From the NCBI GenBank assembly GCA_965214635.1, contig OZ243964.1, positions 1,302,001-1,366,000 of the forward strand: a DNA stretch of 64,000 nucleotides, given 5' to 3'. Position 1 is the first letter of the stretch. Every line of letters starts with the position of its first letter. Shown here in pieces: positions 1 through 8,615 of this stretch. Source of the stretch: Bin90 sp965214635. Its GTDB lineage: Bacteria; Chloroflexota; Dehalococcoidia; Lucifugimonadales; JADFKI01. The notes below the pieces were generated by a model. That model was not told the DNA's origin. It did not search any database and was given only the letters and a program-made list of their open reading frames with translations. A program made the translations under genes and the position numbers.

Positions 1-1
1 T

Positions 2-346
2 GTGGCGCGCGCGCTGCAAGACAGGCTGCGCGGCGTGAACATCAGCACCCCCCCAGAGCGCGGCGGCGTTACGCCCGAGCTGGTCAAGGAGGTGCGCGCG
101 CATCTAGATTTGCATGGCTTCCAGCATGTGGACATCTATGTAACGCACGGGATGACGCGCAAGAAGATACAGCGGTTCACTGATGCAAATGCGCCTGTGA
201 ATGGGTTCAGCATCGGGGAGGCGCTGGTGAACGCTCCACCGATAGCGTTCAACGCCGACATACAAGAGGTTGACGGCAGACCAGTTGCACGGCGTGGGCG
301 CACCCCCGGCGCCCCAGCCGCCCCCCGCTTAGACCGCGTCCTGTAA
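2..346 (+). CDS. pncB: Nicotinate phosphoribosyltransferase, C-terminal fragment
   Basis: The gene enters from the left edge and only about the last 114 residues are present, so the true start is outside the window. The visible part resembles the C-terminal lobe of nicotinate phosphoribosyltransferases: a VDIYVTHGMT segment, then a GFSIGEALVNAP motif (the phosphoribosyl-binding GxG-type loop) and a closing DGRPVARRGRTPG stretch like the substrate-dependent tail of the family. The enzyme converts nicotinate and PRPP to nicotinate mononucleotide in cytoplasmic NAD salvage. The last residues (Ala/Pro/Arg rich) are low complexity. It converges on tilS, with 89 bp between the stops. The assignment rests on the C-terminal third only. 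Confidence 0.68.
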   Translation: MARALQDRLRGVNISTPPERGGVTPELVKEVRAHLDLHGFQHVDIYVTHGMTRKKIQRFTDANAPVNGFSIGEALVNAPPIAFNADIQEVDGRPVARRGRTPGAPAAPRLDRVL

Positions 347-435
347 GACGCCGCCGCCCTGCCTGCCTTAGACGGACTAGGTAATATGCGTCCCCGTGCT
401 GGCGGCAAGCCCTCTATATTGGGTATTTTCTATAC

Positions 436-1938
436 TCAATGTCGCTTAAAGCGTATCCGCAGCAGCCGTTTCGTGGCAGGGGTGATGCGCGCCCAGTGCG
501 CTATGCGCCATCCCGCCACGCAGGCGATACCGCGCCCGCTTTCCAGCAGCGGTGTTCCGTTTCGCCATTCGCGCGGAATGCGTTCGTCCGACATGAAGGC
601 TTTCAGCTTCTTGCTGCGGCTCATGCCAAGCGGCTGAAACCTGTCGCCCGGCAGCCGACCTCGCACCCACAGCGCCTTGTCGGTGTCGTCGGCGTTCCAG
701 AGGGAGTCGTAGTCGAGCACCTCGCTCATTGCGAGCGGAGCGTTATAGGCAGCGTGTCCGCGCGCTATCGCCTTTTCTGCTGGCAGCGTGTCCGCATTGG
801 CGGCATCGTGGATGCTCGCGCTTACCAGCCAGACGCCGACCCGTGTTTCGCTGGGGATCTCTATGTGGTGCTTACCGCATAGAGCGGGCAGGGGCGATTG
901 CGCCGCACCTGCGTCCGCAAGTCTAACCTGCGCCGTGTCGTATCCCACGCTGAACACCACACCGCCGGGCATGTTCAGCATCTTGCCTGCGCCGCCGTCC
1001 AACAGGCGCAGCATGCCCTGCAAGTGCGCCTGCGTGATGTCTTGCCTATCGCCCTTGACGGCTTGGATGGCGTACAGCAGCAAGCGGCTGCGGATGGCAG
1101 GATGGCAGCGTCGAACGCCGGGTATGTCCAGCGTGACGGCGTCGCTGTGTACGCTTGCGACATGCTCCCACGCCAATGCCGCCTGCTCTTGGATGTATGC
1201 ATCGTCTTCGTCGGCTCTGTGGGACAGGCGCACGAGCGCATCGCGCACGGATGGGTTGAACTGCTCCATCAGTGGCAGCAGCTCCAAGCGGATGCGGTTG
1301 CGCGTGTAGTGCGGGGACAGGTTGGACTCATCCTCGCGGGGCTGCAAGCCGTGCAGGGCGCAATATGCCTCTGTGTCAGCGCGGCTCACACCCAGCAGCG
1401 GACGAAACAGCGTTACGCGGGCTTGCCCGATGCGCTGTTCGGACAGTTGCCGCATAGCGCGCAAGCCTGCAAGCCCGCTGCCGCGTATGATGCGCATAAG
1501 CGCGGTTTCGGCTTGGTCGTCGGATGTGTGCCCGAGCACGATGGCGTTCGCGCCATACAGGGCTGCGGTATCCGCTAGAAAGGCGTATCGTACGCGCCGC
1601 GCCGCATCCTCTGGGGACAGCCGTCGCTCCCAGCGATACGCCGCCGCATCCGCTTCGCCTAGGGCGCACTCTATGCCAAGTCGGGCGCACTCCGCCGCAA
1701 CGAATTTGGCATCAGCGTTCGCCGCATCGCCGCGCAGCTTGTGGTTCAGGTGCGCCGCCGTTATTCGCAGGCTGAACGCCGAGCGCAGTGAGCATAGGGC
1801 GTGTACCAGCGCCAGCGAATCTGTGCCGCCGCTCACCGCTGCGAGCAAAGTCTTGCCTTGCATGCGGTGCGCTTTTAGGGCTTCGGCGAGGCGATGTTCC
1901 AGCATCGGGCGGGCTATCAGGCTATCGGAGCAGGGCAT
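436..1938 (-). CDS. tilS: tRNA(Ile)-lysidine synthase TilS
   Basis: TilS attaches lysine to C34 of tRNA-Ile(CAU), switching codon recognition from AUG to AUA. The N-terminal PP-loop ATP pyrophosphatase motif SGGTDS lies at about residues 37-42, followed by the family segments AAHLNHKLRG and VLGHTSDDQAETALMRI. The C-terminal third carries the TilS tRNA-binding domain, with GDRFQPLGM and SKKLKAFMSDERIPREWR near the end. The 500-residue length is usual for the full-length form. The start at 1938 overlaps the end of the upstream CBS protein gene by 17 bp, so the two are probably co-transcribed and coupled. An internal Met at 1905 is an alternative start; neither has a clear Shine-Dalgarno sequence. 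Confidence 0.93.
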   Translation of the reverse strand: MPCSDSLIARPMLEHRLAEALKAHRMQGKTLLAAVSGGTDSLALVHALCSLRSAFSLRITAAHLNHKLRGDAANADAKFVAAECARLGIECALGEADAAAYRWERRLSPEDAARRVRYAFLADTAALYGANAIVLGHTSDDQAETALMRIIRGSGLAGLRAMRQLSEQRIGQARVTLFRPLLGVSRADTEAYCALHGLQPREDESNLSPHYTRNRIRLELLPLMEQFNPSVRDALVRLSHRADEDDAYIQEQAALAWEHVASVHSDAVTLDIPGVRRCHPAIRSRLLLYAIQAVKGDRQDITQAHLQGMLRLLDGGAGKMLNMPGGVVFSVGYDTAQVRLADAGAAQSPLPALCGKHHIEIPSETRVGVWLVSASIHDAANADTLPAEKAIARGHAAYNAPLAMSEVLDYDSLWNADDTDKALWVRGRLPGDRFQPLGMSRSKKLKAFMSDERIPREWRNGTPLLESGRGIACVAGWRIAHWARITPATKRLLRIRFKRH

Positions 1939-3229
1939 CGGCGTTGGCGTCGTTCTCCGTCGCCTGCGCCCGGAAGACCTTTAGCGTCTCAATCTTCAGC
2001 GCCCTCATTTCGACGACCTCTATCTTGAGGTTCTCGTGCTCCAGCGTTTCGCCCTCTTCGGGGATATGCCCGAGCCTGTCGAGGACAAAGCCCGCCAGCG
2101 TGTCGAAATCGCCATCCGGCAGGTTGATGCCAAGCTCTTCGTTCGCCTCGTCTATGCTCATCCCGGCTTCTACTTGATAGGTGTTTTCGCCTAGGCTTTC
2201 GTACTCCTCCTCAGGAGCTTCGCCCTCTTCGCCATGCGCGCCCACGACCTCCTCCGACAGCCGCTTGAGCGTAACGATGCCGGCAAGCCCGCCGTATTCG
2301 TCCACGATGATTGCCATCTGGTGGCCGTCGCTTCGCATCTCTTTGAATAGCTCCGCGGTGCGCTTGGTCTCCGGCACGAACATCACACTGCGGACAACAT
2401 CGGTTACATTGTCGTCGTAGGATATGCCGTTGACAGCCATAGACTTCAGCACATCTTTGGCGGACAGGATGCCGACGATGTCTTCGTCATGGTCTTTGTA
2501 CACAGGAAAGCGCGTGTGCGAGTGCTCGCAATACACTTTGAGGAACTCGGCGAGCGTGGCGTTGCGGCGGATGCCCACGATTTCGGGGCGCGGCGTCATC
2601 ACCTCGCGCACCTGACGGTCGCCGAAGCGGAACACATTTTGCAGCAGCTCGGCTTCGGACGGCTCGAATGTGCCCTCTGCCTCGCCGATGTCGATGAGCG
2701 TTAGCAGCTCGCTTTCGGTGATGGAGTCGCGGTTGTTGGGGCTGACTCCGAGCATCCGCGTAGTGCCGTTGGTGATGCTTTGCAGGATGAACACGATGGG
2801 CCACATCAGCTTTTCGATGAGCAGCAGCGGCCCTGCGTACCAGAAGGTTACGCGCTCTGAGCGGTGGACTGCGATGGTCTTGGGGATGATTTCGCCGAAG
2901 ATGAGCAGCAGCACAGTTCCGACGACTGTGGCGACGACTGTGGCGATGGCTTCGTTCTCTTCGCCGAGCAGGTGCAGCGACGCGATGGTTATGAGCGCGG
3001 TGAAGGCGACATTGACGAGGTTGTTGCCCAGCAGGATGGTGGACAGCAGGCGCTCGGGCTTTTCCAGCATTGCTGCTACGCGTCGGGCGCCGGGGGTGTT
3101 GGTGCTGACCAGATGTGCTAGCCGCACGCGCTCGAGGGCGAGGAACGCCGCCTCAGATGAGGAAAAGAACGCCGATAACAGGATGCAGATGCCAATGAGG
3201 ATGAAGCTGAATAACTGTCCGTCCGCCAT
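1922..3229 (-). CDS. CNNM/CorC-type membrane protein with CBS pair
   Basis: This 435-residue inner-membrane protein has the standard order of the haemolysin C/CorC (CNNM) family. An N-terminal DUF21 region has about four hydrophobic segments (around residues 5-25, 58-82, 95-115 and 128-150) and the signature IFGEIIPKTIA. A tandem CBS pair follows at about 200-330 (MTPRPEIVGI and HQMAIIVDEYGGLAGIVT), then a C-terminal CorC_HlyC domain (GDFDTLAGFVLDRLGHIP) near 370-425. Family members are implicated in Mg2+ or Co2+ efflux; the older haemolysin label is not supported as a function. The start has a strong GGAGG 8 bases upstream. It sits in a leftward recX - CBS protein - tilS run. Confidence 0.9.
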   Translation of the reverse strand: MADGQLFSFILIGICILLSAFFSSSEAAFLALERVRLAHLVSTNTPGARRVAAMLEKPERLLSTILLGNNLVNVAFTALITIASLHLLGEENEAIATVVATVVGTVLLLIFGEIIPKTIAVHRSERVTFWYAGPLLLIEKLMWPIVFILQSITNGTTRMLGVSPNNRDSITESELLTLIDIGEAEGTFEPSEAELLQNVFRFGDRQVREVMTPRPEIVGIRRNATLAEFLKVYCEHSHTRFPVYKDHDEDIVGILSAKDVLKSMAVNGISYDDNVTDVVRSVMFVPETKRTAELFKEMRSDGHQMAIIVDEYGGLAGIVTLKRLSEEVVGAHGEEGEAPEEEYESLGENTYQVEAGMSIDEANEELGINLPDGDFDTLAGFVLDRLGHIPEEGETLEHENLKIEVVEMRALKIETLKVFRAQATENDANADALLR

Positions 3230-3253
3230 GGTTTGTACCTCCAGCGCGCGGCG

Positions 3254-3832
3254 TTAGGGGTGAGCGTGACGCCGCTGTGCCTCGGGGTGTGTGGCGGCGT
3301 CGGTTGCGGGTGGGGCGTCATCGGCGTAGCCTTGCCCGTCCACAGCGGCGTCGGCAGTGGAGGTGGGGCGGCTGCGCCATAGTTCGGAGATGATACGACG
3401 GCTTGTGGATGCGCCGAAACCCCGACGGCGCATATAGCCGAACAGCCGCCGTGTGAAAGTGTCATGGTCGGTGTTTGCGAGGCGGCGTGCATATGCGGCG
3501 GCGGCGCGGCGGGCGTTTTCTTCGTCGTCGAAGTCGCTGAGAGCAGCGTCAGCGATATGCGATGCGATGCCCTTGTTTAGCAGCTCGCGCTTGATCATCC
3601 AAGCGCTGCGGGGCTTGCTGTTTTGGCGGCTGTGCACCCATAGTTCGGCGAAAGTGGCATCGTCTATGAGGCGGTCGGCGGCGAGCCGTCGGATTACGCC
3701 ATCAACCACATCCGGAGGATAGTCGCGGCGCAAGCGCATCCTGACCTCTGATTCGGTTCTAGGTCTGCGCGACAAGTATCTTATGGCGACGGCGCTTGCG
3801 CGCCTGCTCTGCTCGCTCTCTTCTTCTATCAT
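3254..3832 (-). CDS. recX: RecX family regulator
   Basis: RecX binds RecA filaments and inhibits them. This 192-residue protein shows the RecX three-helix repeats: AIRYLSRRPRTESEVRMRL near residues 16-34, DGVIRRLAADRLIDDATFAELWV near 44-66, then KPRSAWMIKRELLNKGI and FTRRLFGYMRRRGF. The C-terminal 40 residues are Ala/Asp/His rich and look unstructured. No recA is in the window, so it is separated from its usual partner. It is probably the first gene of a leftward unit with the CBS protein and tilS (24 bp gap). Confidence 0.87.
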   Translation of the reverse strand: MIEEESEQSRRASAVAIRYLSRRPRTESEVRMRLRRDYPPDVVDGVIRRLAADRLIDDATFAELWVHSRQNSKPRSAWMIKRELLNKGIASHIADAALSDFDDEENARRAAAAYARRLANTDHDTFTRRLFGYMRRRGFGASTSRRIISELWRSRPTSTADAAVDGQGYADDAPPATDAATHPEAQRRHAHP

Positions 3833-4272
3833 GTCAGGCTATTGGAAGTGTTGGGAACTCCCGTACGCTGCTGCTCGTGAGGTGTGTCTGCCAGTTCTCG
3901 CATGTTAGCGGGGTAGGTTAGCAAGGTAGACCGAGTGTGCGAGCATGCGGCGCGGCAACTATGGGTTGCGTCTCCAAATCATCGCGGAATGGCGTAATGT
4001 ATTCTCCCACCCGTCAGGCATTAGTTTAGCAGGGGATGGCATATCCGTAAAGCGCAGGGCGGGTCTGTGCAGGGCGTTTCTGCTAAACAAAGCCTGCGTA
4101 GTTGCGAGAGCATCGGCAGGCTGTGCACAGCCTGTACAGCGCACATTTATGCCACCCTTCCTGTCAACATTGCAGGCTGTTTCGCGATAGCATACACTAT
4201 CCGCATATCCGTTTTGTGTATTTGAACACAATCATAATGACGATTTTAGTTTAATCACTACCCCGCCTAACA
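3833..4272. other. 440-bp divergent intergenic region with inverted repeats
   Basis: No convincing gene is present; short frames here lack ribosome sites and family resemblance. It separates recX (leftward) from a CaiB gene (rightward) and should hold both promoters. It contains a 9-bp inverted repeat (GTTTAGCAG at 4024-4032, CTGCTAAAC at 4080-4088), an 18-bp perfect palindrome at 4117-4134, CTGTACAG just after it, and a 10-bp direct repeat GCATATCCGT at 4039-4048 and 4203-4212. Confidence 0.6.
4117..4134. repeat. 18-bp perfect palindrome, possible operator
   Basis: CAGGCTGTGCACAGCCTG reads the same on both strands. It lies about 285 bp upstream of recX and about 165 bp upstream of the CaiB start, and a second small palindrome (CTGTACAG) overlaps its right edge. 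This could be a dimeric repressor site or a cruciform. No matching regulator is visible. Confidence 0.4.
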
Positions 4273-4296
4273 TTGCGCGAGCATAGAAAATCGAGC

Positions 4297-5538
4297 ATGG
4301 AGAAGTGCGAATTGCAGCAGGACACGAGCCAAGCGGCGCAAGGTGGTGCGCTCGACGATGTGCGCGTGCTGGACTTCACGCACTACATCGCTGGGCCGTA
4401 TGCCACCAAGCTGTTGGCGGACTACGGCGCACATGTGCTGAAGGTGGAACGCCCGGACGGCGGGGACGGCGCGCGCCGCATGGGGCCGTTCCCCAACGAT
4501 GAGCCACACCCGGAAAAGAGCGGCATGTTCTTGCATCTCAACACGAACAAGCGCAGCATCACCCTGAACCTGCGCAAGCCCCAAGCCAGAGACATCGTGC
4601 TGCAGCTCGCGGAGAGCGTGGATGTGGTGGCAGAGAGCTTCCGTCCTGGGGTTATGGCGTCGTTCGGGCTGGGCTACGATGCGCTGCGCTCCGTGAACCC
4701 GAACCTCGTCGTCGTATCGGTGTCCAACTTCGGGCAGACGGGGCCGTACCGAGATTTTCGCGCATCCGACCTGACCCTGTACGGCATGGGAGGCGAGATG
4801 TACTCCACCGGGCTTGAAGATCGTGAGCCGCTGAAGATGGGCGAGAACCTAATCCTGTATCAGGCGGGCGCAATCGCCGCCACCGCCACGATGGGTGCGC
4901 TGTTCGCTGACACGGGGCAGTATGTGGATGTGTCTATCATGGAGACACAGGTCGGCTCGATCGACCGTCGCATGAGCATGCTGCTTGCGTATCAGTACAA
5001 TGACGAAATATCCAAGCGCAGCGCAACGGCGACGGCGGGCGGCTACCCGAACGGCGTGTACATATGCCTCGATGGGTATGTGCAAATATCCGGTGGGCGC
5101 AACTACTTCGACCGCGTGGTGGCGATGATGGGGGCGCCCGAGCCGCTGCTGGACGAGCGTTGGCACACGCCCGAGGCGCAGTACAACCCCGAGTTTGAGG
5201 ATGAGTTCAACGCCTACTTCATCCCATGGTGCTTGGAGCGCACGAAGCAAGAGGTGTGGGAGACGGCACAGGCGGCAGGCGTGCTCAGCGCGCCCATCAA
5301 CACCACCGAAGACCTAGTTGCCGACGCCAACTTCCGCGCGCGTGGCGCATTCGCAGAGATAGACCATCCTGCTGCGGGCAATCTCTTATACCCGGGCAGG
5401 CCGTTCATAATGAGCGAGTCCCCGTGGCGTGTCCGCCGCCCTGCACCGCTGCTTGGTCAGCACACGGATGAGACGCTGGCTGCACTGGGGCGCACGGCTT
5501 CGGACATAGCGCAGCTGTGGCGCGACGGCGTGATATGA
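4297..5538 (+). CDS. CaiB/BaiF (class III) CoA-transferase family protein, catalytic Asp absent
   Basis: The protein has the class III CoA-transferase fold signatures: VRVLDFTHYIAGPYATKLL near the N-terminus, GAHVLKVERPDGGD, NKRSITLNL, and a C-terminal GVLSAPINTTEDLV and PAPLLGQHTDE. Enzymes of the family move CoA between carboxylic acids through an aspartyl-CoA intermediate. At the position of that Asp (Asp169 in formyl-CoA transferase and CaiB, four residues before the conserved Gly) this protein has Leu187 (ENLILYQAG), so classical transfer is doubtful. I prefer ATG 4297; an in-frame TTG at 4273 would add eight residues. A second paralogue starts 71 bp downstream of its stop on the same strand, suggesting an operon and perhaps a heteromeric partner. 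Confidence 0.85.
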   Translation: MEKCELQQDTSQAAQGGALDDVRVLDFTHYIAGPYATKLLADYGAHVLKVERPDGGDGARRMGPFPNDEPHPEKSGMFLHLNTNKRSITLNLRKPQARDIVLQLAESVDVVAESFRPGVMASFGLGYDALRSVNPNLVVVSVSNFGQTGPYRDFRASDLTLYGMGGEMYSTGLEDREPLKMGENLILYQAGAIAATATMGALFADTGQYVDVSIMETQVGSIDRRMSMLLAYQYNDEISKRSATATAGGYPNGVYICLDGYVQISGGRNYFDRVVAMMGAPEPLLDERWHTPEAQYNPEFEDEFNAYFIPWCLERTKQEVWETAQAAGVLSAPINTTEDLVADANFRARGAFAEIDHPAAGNLLYPGRPFIMSESPWRVRRPAPLLGQHTDETLAALGRTASDIAQLWRDGVI

Positions 5539-5609
5539 CCGTTCAGCATATCTATCTACTTATCTACACAGCACCTACACATGGGCTTTGCTAGCAGGCT
5601 TCGTAAAAG

Positions 5610-6914
5610 ATGAAGAAACTCCCGCTTGAAGGCATCCGCATCCTAGACATGACCGTGGTGTGGGCAGGGACTTACTGTGCCACGCTGCTTGCGGATATGG
5701 GCGCTGAGGTAATCCGGCTGGAATCCATCGTGCGCCTGCCCCCGATTACGCGCGGCTACATGCCCTATCCGCCCAAAGAGGTGATAGAGGGGCTGCCCGC
5801 ATTCGTGGCAGGGATGCCCGGCCGTGAGCCGGGACATCGCCCATGGAACCGATACCCCCTGTTCAACGCGCATGGGCGCAACAAGCTTGGCATCACAGTG
5901 GATCTGTTGCAGCCATCTGGGATGGACATATTCAAGCGGCTTGTGGCGGTCAGCGATGCGTTTGTGGAGAACAATGTAACCGAGACGATGGACAAGCTGG
6001 GCATCTCATATGAGCTGATGCGGGAGGTCAACCCGCGCATCATAATGCTGCGGATGCCAGCGTATGGCAATAGCGGGGCATATCGCAACTACCGCTCGCT
6101 CGGCGTGCATATGGAGGGCGTCATAGGGCATACCATCGTGCGCGGCTATGCGGATATGGACCCGTCGTCCAGCACCAATGTGTTCGCCGCAGACGCCGCC
6201 GGCGGCGCACAGGGCGCGTTCGCTATGCTCGCAGCCCTGCGATACCGCAGGCGCACCGGCAAGGGACAGCTCATAGAGTTGGCGCAGGCAGAGAACATGA
6301 TGTCTTACACGGGGCGCTTTTTCATGGACTATGCGATGAATGGGCGCACCGCACGCACGCTCGGCAACCGCCACACATCCGCAGTGCAAGGCTGCTACCC
6401 CTGTGCTGGCGACGACCGCTGGGTGAACATCACGCTGAACGACGATGCGGATTGGCAGGCGTTCTGTGCCGCCATCGGCAGCCCCTGCTGGTGCGACGAT
6501 GCCCGCTTCGCCACGCATTCCAGCCGCCGCAAGCATCAAGACGCCCTGGATGCGCTCATCGCCGGCTGGACACGCACGCTGGATAACTACGAGGTGATGC
6601 GCCTGCTGCAAGCGGCGGGCGTGGCGGCAGGCACTGTGATGGACCAGCGCGACGCATTCGCAGACCCGCATCTGCAAGAGCGCGACATCTTCGAGAGCGT
6701 GTATCACGAGGATGTGGGCGGCGAGCATCTGTATGTGGGTGCGCCGTACAAGATGTCCGAGACGCCGATACGCATCCGCAGCGGCCCAGTGCGGCTGGGT
6801 GCGGATAACGAGTATGTGTACAAGCAGATCCTTGGTGTCAGCGACGACGAGTACGCCGAGCTTGAGGCTGCGGGACACATCGGGATGGACTTCCCCGACC
6901 GCCCCGTCGCATAA
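5610..6914 (+). CDS. CaiB/BaiF (class III) CoA-transferase family protein
   Basis: This is the second member of the pair, 434 residues. The N-terminus IRILDMTVVWAGTYCATLLADMGAEVIRLE matches the family's CoA-binding Rossmann-like segment, and KLGITVDLLQPSG and VFAADAAGGAQGA follow. Asp195 in that last motif sits where the aspartyl-CoA nucleophile is expected, in contrast to the preceding gene. The segment between residues 50 and 90 is longer and Pro-rich compared with the upstream paralogue. The substrate cannot be read from sequence. One intact and one Asp-less paralogue in tandem suggests either a heteromeric enzyme or two consecutive steps on related substrates. Confidence 0.87.
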   Translation: MKKLPLEGIRILDMTVVWAGTYCATLLADMGAEVIRLESIVRLPPITRGYMPYPPKEVIEGLPAFVAGMPGREPGHRPWNRYPLFNAHGRNKLGITVDLLQPSGMDIFKRLVAVSDAFVENNVTETMDKLGISYELMREVNPRIIMLRMPAYGNSGAYRNYRSLGVHMEGVIGHTIVRGYADMDPSSSTNVFAADAAGGAQGAFAMLAALRYRRRTGKGQLIELAQAENMMSYTGRFFMDYAMNGRTARTLGNRHTSAVQGCYPCAGDDRWVNITLNDDADWQAFCAAIGSPCWCDDARFATHSSRRKHQDALDALIAGWTRTLDNYEVMRLLQAAGVAAGTVMDQRDAFADPHLQERDIFESVYHEDVGGEHLYVGAPYKMSETPIRIRSGPVRLGADNEYVYKQILGVSDDEYAELEAAGHIGMDFPDRPVA

Positions 6915-6983
6915 ATCGACGGGGTGAGTAGGTCGGGGGTGTGTCAGCATTACGGCTTACTCTGCTGATGCTTTCCCACTAGT

Positions 6984-8258
6984 CTACTGGCATATGCGTC
7001 CGAACTGCTCGAAGTAGTCGGGGAAGGTCTTGGACACGGTGTCCGGGTGGTTGATGGTGATGGGGGCGTCTCCGAGCGCCGCAAGCGAAAAGCACATCGC
7101 CATACGATGGTCGTCGTAGGTGTCTATGGCGGCGGAGCGCAGCTGCGGTGGCGGCGTAATTCGGATGTAGTCCGTTCCCTCGACCACATCGGCGCCCACT
7201 TTGCGGAGTTCGGTCGCCATCGCCGCCAAGCGGTCGGTCTCTTTGACGCGCCAGTTGCCCACATTGCGGATGGTGGTTGCGCCCTCTGCGAACAGGGCAG
7301 TAACGGCGACCGTCATTGCGGCGTCGGGCATATGGTTCAGGTCGGCGTCGATGCCGTGCAATCGGGCTTGTGAGACCTCTATCCAGTCGGGTCCCGATGC
7401 GACGCGCGCACCCATCTGTTGCAGCACATCGGCGTGCGCTATGTCGCCTTGTATGCTGTCGCTACCCACGCCGTTCACCCGCACGCTGCCCCCAATCGCC
7501 GCCGCCGACAGGAAGTAGCTCGCAGACGATGCATCGCCCTCGACTAGGATGCTGCCGGGCGATGTGTATGTTTCATTGCCGGGCAGCCGAAATCGCTCAT
7601 AGCCGCTGCGCTCCACATCCACGCCGAAGCGCCGCATCACATCTATGGTCATGTCGATGTACGGCTTGGACACAAGCTCGCCCTCCACCTCAATCGTCAG
7701 CGGTGTGCGGGACATGGGCGCAGCCATCAGCATACCCGTCAGGTACTGGCTGGATATGCTGCCGCGAATGTGTGCCGTGCCGCCGCCAAGCCCGTGCGCC
7801 GCAACCCGCAGCGGAGGGTAGCCCGCATTGCCGGCGTACTCTATCTGTGCGCCCAGCTGTCGCAGCGCATCCACGAGGTCGCCAATGGGACGCTCCAGCA
7901 TGCGCGGCTCGCCCGTTAGCGTGTAGTTGCCCTCGCCTAAGCATATGGCGGCGCAGAGGGAGCGCATAGTCGTGCCGGAGTTGCCCAAGAACAGCTCGGC
8001 ATCCCCGCCTGTAAACGGCCCGCCAAGCCCGGTTACGCTGCAGCGCGTCCTATCGTTTGACAGCGCGATGCCCGCTCCCAGCGTCTCGAGCGCACGCAGC
8101 ATATGGTTCGTATCGTCCGACTCCAGCAGGTTGCGAACCTCCGTGGTCCCGATTGCAAGCGCCGCCAGCAGCAGGACGCGGTTGGACATGCTCTTGGAGC
8201 CGGGCAAGTTTATCTCCCCGTCCACTCGGCGTATCGGCTGCAGCGTTAGTTGCTTCAT
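6984..8258 (-). CDS. aroA: 3-phosphoshikimate 1-carboxyvinyltransferase (EPSP synthase)
   Basis: AroA joins shikimate-3-phosphate and phosphoenolpyruvate in the sixth step of the chorismate pathway. The N-terminal GEINLPGSKSMSNRVLLLAALA motif, LGNSGTTMRSL near residues 90-100, the GDASSASYFLSAAAIGG region and the C-terminal TYDDHRMAM segment are all diagnostic. The length, 424 residues, is normal. Residues at the glyphosate-sensitivity loop read GNSGTTMR, as in class I enzymes or close to it. The gene stands alone between convergent CaiB and divergent prfB. Confidence 0.95.
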   Translation of the reverse strand: MKQLTLQPIRRVDGEINLPGSKSMSNRVLLLAALAIGTTEVRNLLESDDTNHMLRALETLGAGIALSNDRTRCSVTGLGGPFTGGDAELFLGNSGTTMRSLCAAICLGEGNYTLTGEPRMLERPIGDLVDALRQLGAQIEYAGNAGYPPLRVAAHGLGGGTAHIRGSISSQYLTGMLMAAPMSRTPLTIEVEGELVSKPYIDMTIDVMRRFGVDVERSGYERFRLPGNETYTSPGSILVEGDASSASYFLSAAAIGGSVRVNGVGSDSIQGDIAHADVLQQMGARVASGPDWIEVSQARLHGIDADLNHMPDAAMTVAVTALFAEGATTIRNVGNWRVKETDRLAAMATELRKVGADVVEGTDYIRITPPPQLRSAAIDTYDDHRMAMCFSLAALGDAPITINHPDTVSKTFPDYFEQFGRICQ

Positions 8259-8615
8259 CTGTTACCTCGCTTCCCGGTGCGTGCTGTCTGTCTTGTATCT
8301 GTCTCATAGAAGTATAATCCACATAGTGTAGTGGGGTGTAGCCTTTGTTGTTACCGTCGGTTTTCCCGCCGTTCCGGTGGATGTTGCGGCTGCCCTCTAA
8401 TCCTAGCCCCTTTTTTTCCTTAGATGGGATTTTTCAGGTTTTATTGATTCCTCGCTGGCGATAACCCAAAAGTCATATCTGATATAATCACTTCCACGAT
8501 TTTATACTACCTGTATCGCTAACCAATCGTTGCGCCGATGCGTTTCAACAGGCAAGTCGGCAGCGGTGCAGCAGTTCCGATGACAAAGACACAATCAGAA
8601 AGGGCCGTCGCTGAT
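8259..8615. other. Intergenic region between aroA and prfB with prfB promoter
   Basis: No gene was found. The stretch is more AT-rich than its surroundings and carries a T7 tract near 8411-8417 and the putative extended -10 promoter for prfB at 8480-8488. The aroA promoter must also lie here, but I could not fix a hexamer pair for it. Confidence 0.5.
8480..8488 (+). promoter_or_regulatory. Extended -10 promoter for prfB
   Basis: TGATATAAT at 8480-8488 combines a TGn extension with a perfect TATAAT hexamer. No good -35 stands at 17 bp, which is tolerated in extended -10 promoters. Transcription would begin near 8495, giving a leader of about 120 nt before the prfB start at 8616. Confidence 0.5.

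Noticed and set aside
3959..4231. Possible 90-codon leftward gene between recX and CaiB
   Set aside because: No Shine-Dalgarno sequence or family resemblance; it overlaps palindromes that suggest non-coding function.
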